Positions 1 to 8,000 of a stretch of 17,455 nt of DNA are shown here, one piece after another. Under the pieces are notes generated by a model. The model had not been told where the DNA came from, searched no databases, and was given only the letters and a program-made list of their open reading frames with translations. Every line of letters starts with the position of its first letter. Positions within the stretch are counted from its first letter, which is position 1. This stretch comes from Alphaproteobacteria bacterium (lineage in GTDB: Bacteria; Pseudomonadota; Alphaproteobacteria; Micavibrionales; UBA1664): the NCBI GenBank assembly GCA_018969935.1, contig JAGWXJ010000030.1, positions 1 through 17,455 on the forward strand, given 5' to 3'. A program made the position numbers and the translations under genes.

Positions 1-3
1 TCG

Positions 4-996
4 ATGGACCCATCGACGATTATTAGGCCGCTGCTGGATTGGTACGCAAAGCACAAGCGCGATTTGCCGTGGCGGCAGGGCGTTACGCCCTACCGCGTAT
101 GGCTATCGGAAATCATGTTGCAGCAGACGACAGTGCCTGCGGTCATTCCGTATTTTGCGAAATTTACCGAGAAGTACCCGCGCATAGAGGACCTTGCCTT
201 GGCACCGACCGAAGATGTGATGCATGACTGGGCGGGCCTTGGGTATTACAGCCGCGCGCGCAACCTGCATGCGGCAGCCAAAGCCGTGGCCGCGAATGGG
301 GGTACCTTCCCCGCCGATTTACGAAGCCTGCCCGGTGTGGGTGAATACACGGCGGGTGCCATTACGGCGATAGCCTATAACCGCAAGGCCGTGGTGGTAG
401 ACGGGAATGTGGACCGTGTTGTTGCGCGGCTCTATGCCATTGAAACACCCCTGCCTGCCGCCAAGCCCGCAATAAAAGCCCGTGCCGAAGCCATTTACAT
501 GGATGCAGCCAACACCGAGCCTGCGCAGCTGCCACAGGCGTTTATGGACCTTGGCGCCACGGTATGCACCCCGCAAAACCCCAAGTGCGGCGTTTGCCCG
601 CTTGCAGATGTTTGCGAGGCGCGCGCCAAAGGCTTGCAGAACACGCTACCCAAAAAGCTGAAAGCCAAGGACAGGCCCAAGCGCATCGGGTGGGTTTACT
701 GGATTGAAAACACGAAGGGCGAACAGCTTTTGCACCGCAGGCCCGCAAAAGGCCTTTTGGGCGGCATGGCGGGTTTGCCGACAAGCGCGTGGGTGGACGG
801 CAAGGATTTGCCCGCGCATGTATTTGAAGGTGCCAATGATACGGGCCACAGCGTGCGGCATGTGTTTACGCATTTTGAGCTGACTTTACGTGTGGCGACA
901 GCCAGTGTTGCCAAAGCGGAGGCTGATTACTTTTGGGGCACTGCCAAAAATGGCGGCATGCCTAGCGTATTCAAAAAAGTTTCCAATCTTATGTGA
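4..996 (+). CDS. mutY: A/G-specific adenine DNA glycosylase MutY
   Basis: This base-excision repair enzyme removes adenine mispaired with 8-oxoguanine or guanine. The 330-residue product has the expected order. The N-terminal catalytic core carries WLSEIMLQQT with the catalytic Glu36. A helix-hairpin-helix LPGVGEYTAGAI follows at about 109-120, then VDGNVDRV with the catalytic Asp133. The [4Fe-4S] cysteines are Cys188, Cys195, Cys198 and Cys204, with the exact family spacing C-x6-C-x2-C-x5-C. A NUDIX-like 8-oxoG recognition domain covers roughly 225-330 and includes the HVFTHF segment that matches the family FSH loop. The ATG at position 4 fits the usual MutY N-terminus, although only three bases precede it, so an upstream start or the promoter cannot be seen. 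The unknown gene at 1016 follows after 19 bp. Confidence 0.96.
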   Translation: MDPSTIIRPLLDWYAKHKRDLPWRQGVTPYRVWLSEIMLQQTTVPAVIPYFAKFTEKYPRIEDLALAPTEDVMHDWAGLGYYSRARNLHAAAKAVAANGGTFPADLRSLPGVGEYTAGAITAIAYNRKAVVVDGNVDRVVARLYAIETPLPAAKPAIKARAEAIYMDAANTEPAQLPQAFMDLGATVCTPQNPKCGVCPLADVCEARAKGLQNTLPKKLKAKDRPKRIGWVYWIENTKGEQLLHRRPAKGLLGGMAGLPTSAWVDGKDLPAHVFEGANDTGHSVRHVFTHFELTLRVATASVAKAEADYFWGTAKNGGMPSVFKKVSNLM

Positions 997-1009
997 ACGT
1001 GCTAAACCC

Positions 1010-1031
1010 CTTCACATGGGAAAATGTGAAG
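1010..1031 (+). promoter_or_regulatory. Perfect 8-bp inverted repeat across the start codon of the unknown gene
   Basis: CTTCACAT and ATGTGAAG are separated by six bases (GGGAAA) just after the mutY stop. The ATG of the downstream gene lies in the left arm and loop (1016-1018). No T-run follows on either strand, so it does not look like an intrinsic terminator. It could be an operator or an mRNA hairpin that hides the start codon. A direct repeat AATAGCTG at 1033-1040 and 1048-1055 lies immediately downstream in an AT-rich patch. The repeat is seen directly; any function is inference. Confidence 0.35.
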
Positions 1032-2083
1032 CAATAGCTGATTTTAAAATAGCTGCCGGTTGGGGCGGGCTAGGTGACGAGTTCAAGAAACTGCTCATCA
1101 AGCGCACGCGCGGGCATGGCGTTGAAAAATCGGTCCGCTGCGCTACGATGCTCGAGGGTTTCAAATCCATGGTCAAGCGCTGGGGATTTGCCCGACACGA
1201 GCCGCCACAGCATGAGGCCGCGCACCAGATCCTCGGTTTTGCGCTTATCCATATGGGCCAGAAAATCACGCCTTACCAATACCAAGGCAGCTGGCAGGCC
1301 GAGGCATTGGCCCTTGCCATCCAGCGCATGGTTGAAGCCGCCGTTTATGGCGGGCACTACAAGCTCAAGGGCGACCCTTACAAACAAATTTTGACCAAAC
1401 GCGAATTCACCAGCCTTGTGCGCCAGACCGAAGCGCGCATGGAGCGTGATGACCAATTCGAGCGCGTGCTTGCGCATGCACTTGCGCAAAAAGCTGCCCG
1501 TGGCGGCAAGCATTATACCTACCATGATCTGCGCAAGGCCGCAGACCACAGCATCCACCAAATGCAGGACATTGCGAAACGCAGGCGCATCAAGTGCGGT
1601 ATCGCGTATGCCAATTACAGCGACCGTACAGACGACATTGCCAAAATATTCAAGGCGATGGGCGTGAAGCGCCGTGCCGATAACGCCAGCGTTTACGGGC
1701 ATTTCTGGTATGTTGATGCCGGCAATGGGCAAAAGCCCTACACCAACGGCATCCATGACAGAAACGGGCGCACCATTGTTGCCCGCAACATACCTAAGCT
1801 TGAAGGGGATTTTGCGCCCCTGCCCCCGATTTCGGATGCGCTTATCAGCGAGGTTTATGACCGCGCATTGCCTGCCATTGAAATCATCATGGATACGGCA
1901 GCGAAAGCGTATGCCAATGGTTTCAAGTTCAATGGCTGGGGGTTTGGCGCGAACCCGATTTTTGCCGCCATACCCGTAGCCGATATCAGCGAAGCAATAC
2001 GCAATGCGCCCAAACGCGACTTGCTGAAACTGGAGTTCGGTTTGCGCGAGCGCGCGTATCTGGCCAAACAGTTCGCTTACTGA
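1016..2083 (+). CDS. Uncharacterised 355-residue protein
   Basis: I do not recognise this family. The frame is open throughout and has the same GC-rich third-position codon use as neighbouring genes, so it is probably a real gene. The product is hydrophilic and rich in Arg, Lys and Ala, with no signal peptide or membrane segment, so it is probably cytoplasmic. The N-terminal half looks helical and charged. The second half holds a more distinctive patch, YGHFWYVDAGNGQKPYTNG then HDRNGRTIVARN, at about 225-260, and ends in a helical segment. The start is uncertain. The ATG at 1016 lies inside an inverted repeat without a clear ribosome-binding site, the next in-frame start is ATG 1148, and the frame also stays open upstream into mutY. 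The first 15 codons are more AT-rich than the rest. The stop overlaps the end of the convergent ABC transporter gene. Proximity to mutY suggests co-transcription but not a shared function. Confidence 0.75.
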   Translation: MGKCEAIADFKIAAGWGGLGDEFKKLLIKRTRGHGVEKSVRCATMLEGFKSMVKRWGFARHEPPQHEAAHQILGFALIHMGQKITPYQYQGSWQAEALALAIQRMVEAAVYGGHYKLKGDPYKQILTKREFTSLVRQTEARMERDDQFERVLAHALAQKAARGGKHYTYHDLRKAADHSIHQMQDIAKRRRIKCGIAYANYSDRTDDIAKIFKAMGVKRRADNASVYGHFWYVDAGNGQKPYTNGIHDRNGRTIVARNIPKLEGDFAPLPPISDALISEVYDRALPAIEIIMDTAAKAYANGFKFNGWGFGANPIFAAIPVADISEAIRNAPKRDLLKLEFGLRERAYLAKQFAY

Positions 2084-3882
2084 ATACTGCCCGTCAAATC
2101 GGGATATTCGCGGCGGGCTTTATCCTCGGCTACCGCAAACTGCTGCGCCACCATGCGGGCGTATAACCCACCTTTTGCCAACAGCTCGGCATGCGTACCG
2201 GCCTCGGCCACCTTGCCTGCGTGCATCACGTAAATGCGGTCGGCGTACATGATGGTGGAAAGCCTGTGCGCGATAATGACAACGGTGCGCTTGCCGTGAA
2301 GGGCCTGCACGGCATCCTGTATCGATTTCTCGTTGTTTGAATCCAGTGCTGCCGTCGCTTCATCGAGAAGCAGAACTGGTGCCGATTTCAAAAGCGCGCG
2401 GGCAAGCGCGATGCGTTGTTTTTGCCCGCCCGAGAGGCGCATGCCCCTTTCACCGAGCGGGGTTTCATAACCTTGCGGCAGGGCCATAATGAAGTCATGT
2501 GCCATGGCCTGACGGGCAGCGGCTTCCACCATATCGGGCGTTGCATCGGGTTTGCCGAGCAGAATGTTTTCACGCACGGAGCCTGAAAACAGCGCGCTAT
2601 CCTGCGGGACATAGGCGATGGCGCGGCGCAGGTGTGCGAGATCGAGCGTTTTGATGTCCTGACCATCGAGTGTGATGCGCCCTGAAGTGGCATCATAAAA
2701 GCGCATGAGCAACTGGAATACGGTTGTTTTACCTGCACCGCTATCGCCTACAATTGCGACTGTTTCACCCATGCGGATATTCAGCGTGAGGCCATCGAGG
2801 GCCGCGGCCTTAACGGCTTCGTTATAGCGAAAAACCACGTTTTCGAACGCTATCGAGCCATTGACGGGTTTGGCGTTTGCACCCGATGCGATGGCGGTTT
2901 CTTCGGCCAGCAAGCCATTCACGCGGTCCAGCGCTGCGGCGGCCCTGAAAACGGCTGCGCCCATATCGCCCAGAACACTGAAGGCGCTTGCAACGATGCC
3001 AGCATAAAACACGAAGGACGTAAGCGCGCCTGCCGACATTTCACCCTGCATCACATCGTGGGCGCCAACCCACATGACGGCACAGAGCGCCGTAAAAAGG
3101 ATGAAGATGATGGAGGCCACCATGGCCGAACGGCTGAAGACCTGCCGCATGGCCGCCTGCCCCGCCACTGAGGACTGAGCCACATAACGGCCAAGGAACG
3201 TGCCTTCCGCCGTGTAGCTTTGTACCGTTTGTATGGCGCTTAGGGATTCACCGACCATGCCGCCCAATGTGCCCGCATGTTCCTGCGCGAGTTTGGAACG
3301 TTTCCTGACAATCCGCCCGATAAGCACAACGGGTATGCCCACCAAAGGCAGGGCGACCAGCACGAGAAGCGTTAGCTGAGGGCTAGTAGCCACCAGCATG
3401 GTCAGGCCGCCCACGGCCATGAGCGAGTGGCGGACGACAAGCGGCAGCGATGATGCGACTACCGTCGATATTGTTGTCATATCGGCACTGAGGGCGCTTG
3501 AAATTTCGGCGCTATTGCGGCGCTGGTAGAAAGACGGATCGAGCGTCAGCAGGTGCGCGTACGCCCTGATGCGAAGGCCTGATACGATTTTCTCGGATAG
3601 CCAGCCAGAGATGGCGAGGCGCGCAAAACTGCCAAGCGCCAGCATCACTATCATGCCGAGCATGATATATAGGGTGTGGTTGAGGTGGCTGATATCGTTA
3701 TTGGTAAAACCCTTATCAACCAGCCCCTTGAGCAGCAGGCCGAACCCAAGCGTAATGCCCGCCGACATGACGAGGACGGCAATCATCAGGGCAAAAAGGC
3801 CGTATTGCCGTTTATCGACCAGCGATACAACGTTGCTTATAGAGGCCATAAGGCTGGATGCAGGGCGCGTTTTTGTGTTCAT
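2077..3882 (-). CDS. Exporter-type ABC transporter, fused permease and ATPase (MsbA/ABCB-like)
   Basis: This is a half-transporter of about 601 residues that should homodimerise in the inner membrane and export a hydrophobic or amphipathic substrate; the substrate cannot be read from sequence. Six hydrophobic segments are visible in the N-terminal half, the first at about residues 27-51. The ATPase domain carries Walker A GDSGAGKTT (about 378), Q-loop VPQDSALFSGS, signature LSGGQKQR (about 482), Walker B VLLLDEATAALDS (about 505) and H-loop AHRLST (about 535), all intact. The frame stays open to a GTG at 4038, but the extra 52 residues are not family-like. I chose the ATG at 3882 (MNTKTRPAS), with ATG 3930 as an alternative; neither has a strong Shine-Dalgarno sequence. 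It is transcribed divergently from the DsbA-like gene and converges on the unknown gene with a 7-bp overlap. A lipid A-core flippase (MsbA) role is possible but not shown. Confidence 0.9.
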   Translation of the reverse strand: MNTKTRPASSLMASISNVVSLVDKRQYGLFALMIAVLVMSAGITLGFGLLLKGLVDKGFTNNDISHLNHTLYIMLGMIVMLALGSFARLAISGWLSEKIVSGLRIRAYAHLLTLDPSFYQRRNSAEISSALSADMTTISTVVASSLPLVVRHSLMAVGGLTMLVATSPQLTLLVLVALPLVGIPVVLIGRIVRKRSKLAQEHAGTLGGMVGESLSAIQTVQSYTAEGTFLGRYVAQSSVAGQAAMRQVFSRSAMVASIIFILFTALCAVMWVGAHDVMQGEMSAGALTSFVFYAGIVASAFSVLGDMGAAVFRAAAALDRVNGLLAEETAIASGANAKPVNGSIAFENVVFRYNEAVKAAALDGLTLNIRMGETVAIVGDSGAGKTTVFQLLMRFYDATSGRITLDGQDIKTLDLAHLRRAIAYVPQDSALFSGSVRENILLGKPDATPDMVEAAARQAMAHDFIMALPQGYETPLGERGMRLSGGQKQRIALARALLKSAPVLLLDEATAALDSNNEKSIQDAVQALHGKRTVVIIAHRLSTIMYADRIYVMHAGKVAEAGTHAELLAKGGLYARMVAQQFAVAEDKARREYPDLTGSIQ

Positions 3883-4049
3883 CAGGGGTGCATCGTGACT
3901 CTTTCGGGGTTTTACCGCAAGTCCGTTCATTCGCTGGGGAAAAACCCGAGATTCGTGTGCATAAGTGGCGTTGTTGACGGGCGCCCGATTTGACACTTGG
4001 GCGCGCGTTTTCCAAGGTGGCGTGTATCCCGAGTGCACATCGTTTCAAC

Positions 4050-4058
4050 TTATCCACA
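4050..4058 (+). promoter_or_regulatory. Perfect-consensus DnaA box
   Basis: TTATCCACA matches the high-affinity DnaA box exactly and sits 12 bp before the DsbA-like start codon, in the divergent region with the ABC transporter. It is a single copy with no cluster, AT-rich unwinding element or dnaA/parAB gene nearby, so it is not an origin. It might be a DnaA-responsive regulatory site for the DsbA-like/smc pair, or chance: a given 9-mer is expected about 0.13 times in this window counting both strands. Confidence 0.35.
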
Positions 4059-4069
4059 GGCTGTTGACC

Positions 4070-5017
4070 ATGCGTAATAAAATCGTATTCTTCCTTGTTC
4101 CCGTTGTTGTTTTGCTTGCTATCGGTGGTGTGGGTGCCGTGTGGATGAAATCCGCAAATGAAACGGAAGGCGACCTGACGCAAGCCGCCATCGAGCAGCC
4201 TGCCAACGCACCCGAAGCCAATATCGACCCCGCATCGGGCGAAAACGCGCCTGCCCCCACGGAAGCGCCTGCGCCTGTAGCCACCACAGAAACACCTGCC
4301 GCGGCACCCGCAGCTACGCCAGCCGCGCCTGTTGCAACCGCAACACCTGAAGCCGGCCCCATTGACCCAGCCACCATTGTTGTTGAAGGCACGGACCCGA
4401 AAGCCCCGCGCTCGCTCGGCAGCCTTGACGCCCCTGTAACGATGTACGACTTCAGCTCGCTGACATGCCCGCACTGCGCGCATGCCCATGAAACGGTGCT
4501 TCCGTACCTTATCCGTGACTACGTGCAGACGGGCAAGCTGCGCATTGTATTCCGTGACTTCCCGCTCAACCTGCAAGCCATGGATGCCAGCAAGGTATCG
4601 CGCTGCATGTCGCCCGAGCGCTACTACGCCTTCATCACCATGCTGTTCTCGAGCGTTGAACAATGGGCAGCGCACCACCCTGACCAGCTGATCCAGAATG
4701 CCGTGCTTGCAGGCCTTAGCCCTGACAAAGCCAAATCGTGCATTGCCGACAAGGAAACGGAAGACGCCATTATTGCAGGCGTACAGGAAGGTGCCGAGAA
4801 GTACCACGTCGAGGCGACACCCACCTTCGTCTTCAACGACGGCGCCAAAGTGATTTCAGGCGCGCGCCCTTACATCGACTTCCAGATGGCGATTGACGGC
4901 CTTCTTGAAGAAGCCAAGGACAAAGCCGCAAGGGCCGCCGATGACAAAGCCACGGTGACGGAAACCACACCCGCCCCTGCAGCCACGCCAGAAGAAAACC
5001 TGCCCCCTGTCGAATAA
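4070..5017 (+). CDS. Membrane-anchored DsbA-family thiol:disulfide oxidoreductase
   Basis: This thioredoxin-fold protein is predicted to introduce or rearrange disulfide bonds in the periplasm. The 315-residue product starts with a short basic segment and a hydrophobic stretch at about 5-24 that acts as an uncleaved anchor or signal. An Ala/Pro/Thr-rich linker runs to about 105, then a DsbA-like domain to about 275. The active site is Cys133-Pro-His-Cys136, the same dipeptide as in E. coli DsbA. The cis-proline loop is ATPTF with Pro251, and an inserted helical region lies between them. The C-terminal tail is again Ala/Pro/Glu-rich. I chose ATG 4070 because the hydrophobic anchor follows at once; the open frame extends upstream to 3965 without family-like sequence. 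smc follows after 62 bp. A DsbA-like gene beside smc is common in alphaproteobacteria. The low-complexity linkers probably span the periplasm or cell wall. Confidence 0.9.
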   Translation: MRNKIVFFLVPVVVLLAIGGVGAVWMKSANETEGDLTQAAIEQPANAPEANIDPASGENAPAPTEAPAPVATTETPAAAPAATPAAPVATATPEAGPIDPATIVVEGTDPKAPRSLGSLDAPVTMYDFSSLTCPHCAHAHETVLPYLIRDYVQTGKLRIVFRDFPLNLQAMDASKVSRCMSPERYYAFITMLFSSVEQWAAHHPDQLIQNAVLAGLSPDKAKSCIADKETEDAIIAGVQEGAEKYHVEATPTFVFNDGAKVISGARPYIDFQMAIDGLLEEAKDKAARAADDKATVTETTPAPAATPEENLPPVE

Positions 5018-5079
5018 CCGAACAAGCGTAACTACAAGCCAAGTACCAGCACACAGTATCAGCAACGGAAAGCCAAAGC

Positions 5080-8000
5080 ATGGTCCAGATCCAGCGTCTT
5101 CGTCTTAGCGGTTTCAAATCCTTCGTTGACAAGACGGAGCTTGATATCGGCGATGGCCTCAACGGTATTGTGGGCCCCAACGGCTGCGGCAAATCCAACC
5201 TTGTGGAAGCCCTGCGCTGGGTGATGGGCGAGAACCGCGCGAAGAACATGCGCTCGGGCGATATGGAGGACGTGATTTTTGCAGGCACGTCGGCCCGCCC
5301 TGCCCGCTCGATTGCGGAAGTCACGCTTACGCTTGATAACGCCGATGGCACAGCGCCGCACCCGTTCGGGGGCGCCGCGCAAATCGAAGTCACGCGCCGC
5401 ATTGAACGCGACAAAGGTTCCAAATACCTTGTGAACGGCAAGGAAGTCCGTGCACGCGATGTGCAGATGCTGTTTGCCGATGCGCTTACGGGTGCGCACT
5501 CGCCTGCGCTTGTATCGCAAGGCCGCGTAACGCAGCTTATTCAGGCCAAACCTTCCGAGCGCCGCCAGATGCTCGAGGAATCCGCCGGTGTGGCCTCGCT
5601 TTACACGCGCCGCCATGAGGCCGAGCTGCGCCTCAAGGCCGCCGAGGAAAACCTCTCCAAACTCGATCTCGTCATCAACGAGTTGGGCAACCGCGCGAAC
5701 TCGCTGCGCAACCAAGCCAAATCGGCCACGCGCTACCGCGAACTTTCGGAGAGCATCCGCAAACTGGAATCCCTGCTGGCATGGCAGGATTGGGGTTCGA
5801 CGCGCGACAAGCTGAAGAAAGAAGAAACGCGCCATACGGATACAGACGCACAGCTGCGCGAAGCGATGCTGAAAACATCGGAACTCACGCGCGCGGCCGC
5901 CGAAGCCGCCGAGGCCGTGGAAGGCCTGCGGATTGGCGATGCCGAGGCGCGCGCCGCCCTGCAACTGCTGCGCCAAGCCCTTGAGCAGCTTGAGCGCGAA
6001 GCCAACCACCGCCGTACGGAACACAACGATATCATCCGCCAGATGAGCGAGGCCGAGGCAGATTTGCGCCTTGCCACCGAGCAGCGCGATGCGCTGGCCG
6101 ACCGCGCATCGGTTATCGCGGCCGACCTTGATAAAATTTCATCGGAAGATGCCGAGAACCCAACGGGCCTTGGCGACCTCGAGCGCGATTACGCGCAGGC
6201 ACAGGAAGCCGTGCGTTTTGCCGAAAACGACGTGCTGGCGCACCAGGATAAAATCCGCAAAGCCAAATCCGAGCGCGAGCAGGCCCAAGTTGCCGCCACC
6301 CGCGCCGAAGCGGAAGCCAAGCGCCTTGCCGCGCGCCTTGCCGATATCGAGGCGCAGTATGCCGCAGCGATGGTACAGGGCACGGAAGAGCAGGAACTGG
6401 CAACGCTTGTCACCGCGATTGAAGACTACAAAGCCAAGCGCGCGGAAGCCGAAGGCACGCTGGCCGACAAGCAGGCTGCCTTTGATGCAGCCCGCGACGG
6501 CGTCAACGCCGCCCGCGATGCGCTGCAAACCCTGCAACAGGACAAGGGCGGCAAGCAGCGCGAACTTAAAAGCCTCACGGACCTGATTGCGCGTCTTTCC
6601 CAAGGCTTCGAGGGTTCGTACATCCTTGCGCTTGATATCCCCGCCGAGTATGCGGTTGCGGTATCAGCCGCCGCCGGTGAGGCTGCCTTGCGTGCCGAGG
6701 AAGGCCAGTGGGGCCAAGCAGCAGAAGGTTTTGCCGCATCCGACTGGCCGCAGGGCGTTACGCCGCTTGCCAGTGTTATCGAGGCGCCGGCCGCGCTTCA
6801 GGCGTTTGTATCGTCCGTTGCCATTGTTGACGCCGAGAAAGCCGCAAGCCTGCAAGCCCAGCTTAAACGCGGGCAAGTGCTGGTATCGAAGGAAGGCCAG
6901 ATCTGGCGTTGGGACGGGCTGAGCGTTTCGCGCAGCGCGGATTCCGAAAGCCGCATCTTTACGCTGCGCGCGCAAATCAAGGAGTGCGAGGCCGCCCTTG
7001 CCGCCATCGACCCTGCGATCGCGTCCGCACAAGAAACGCTGAACATCAAAAACACCGAGCGCGATACGCTGCAAGCCGCCTGCGCCACCCTGCAACAGCA
7101 GGTGCGCGAATATGCAGGCCAGTTGCAAAGCGCCGAACGCAAGACGGAACAACTGCAGAAGGTTGTGAATGACCGCGTGGTCAAGCGCAGCCTGCTTGAA
7201 GGCCAGCGTGACCAAGCACGCGAAGCCGCCAAGGGTGCGGAAGACGCGATGGTTGCCGCATCTGCCGCGTATGCCGTGTTTGAAAACACGGATGCCGAAG
7301 CACAACTTGCCAACGACCTGCGCGCCGCCGAGGAAATCCTGACCGAGCGCCGTGCACGCCGTGACGGGCTTTCGGGCCAGATTGAAGCCATCAAGGCCGC
7401 GGCCCTGCAAGCCAAGCAACTGCTTGAGCGCCTGCGCAACGAAGCCAAACGCACGGACGAGCAGATTGCCCGCGTAAAAGCGCAAGCCGAGAGCCTGACG
7501 AGCCGCCTTGAGGCGCTATCCGCCCGCAAGGAAACGCTGGATCCGCAAATTGCCCAAGACGAAGCAGGCACCGCGCGTGACGCCATCCTGACACGCATCA
7601 CGGATGCCGAGGCCAAAGCTGCCGAAGCATCTGACGGCTTTGCCGTGGCCGATGCCAAAGCGAAGTCACTGGCTCAGGAACTTAAGAAATCGGAAGAAGA
7701 AGGCATCGGCCTTCGCGAGCGCCGCGCCGTGATTGCAGCGACCATTCAGGCACTGCAAGGCGAACAGGAACGCATTGCCAACGACATACAGGAACGTTTT
7801 TCGTGCAGCCCATCCATGCTGGAAAACGCCGTGATGTCGGAGTGGGCGGAGGCTATCCCCAGCCAGTCCAAGGCACGTTCCGAGCGTGACTTCCTCAACC
7901 GCGAACGCGATGATATGGGCCCTGTGAACCTGCGCGCCGAAGTGGAACTGGAAGAAGCGACGACAGAGCAAACACGCCTAGAAACCGAGAAGGCGGACCT

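Noticed and set aside
1010..1031. Terminator for mutY
   Set aside because: The hairpin is followed by CAATAGCTG and has no T-run on either strand.
1070..1756. 228-residue minus-strand open frame opposite the unknown gene
   Set aside because: The plus-strand frame has the better codon pattern and extends further both ways. The minus frame is a composition shadow with no recognisable motif.
3990..3995. Perfect -35-like TTGACA in the divergent region before the DsbA-like gene
   Set aside because: No acceptable -10 is found 16-18 bp downstream (the position reads CAAGGT), so a promoter cannot be supported.
3883..4038. Longer N-terminus of the ABC transporter from GTG 4038
   Set aside because: The extra 52 residues are not hydrophobic or family-like and lie in the divergent regulatory region. 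ATG 3882 gives a normal exporter length.
4050..4058. Replication origin near the DnaA box and smc
   Set aside because: There is a single box only, with no second DnaA site, no AT-rich unwinding region and no dnaA, parA, parB or gidA-type genes nearby.
3812..4807. 331-residue minus-strand open frame over the DsbA-like gene and divergent region
   Set aside because: It is Cys/Gly/Arg-rich shadow composition opposite an Ala/Pro-rich linker and overlaps two real genes.
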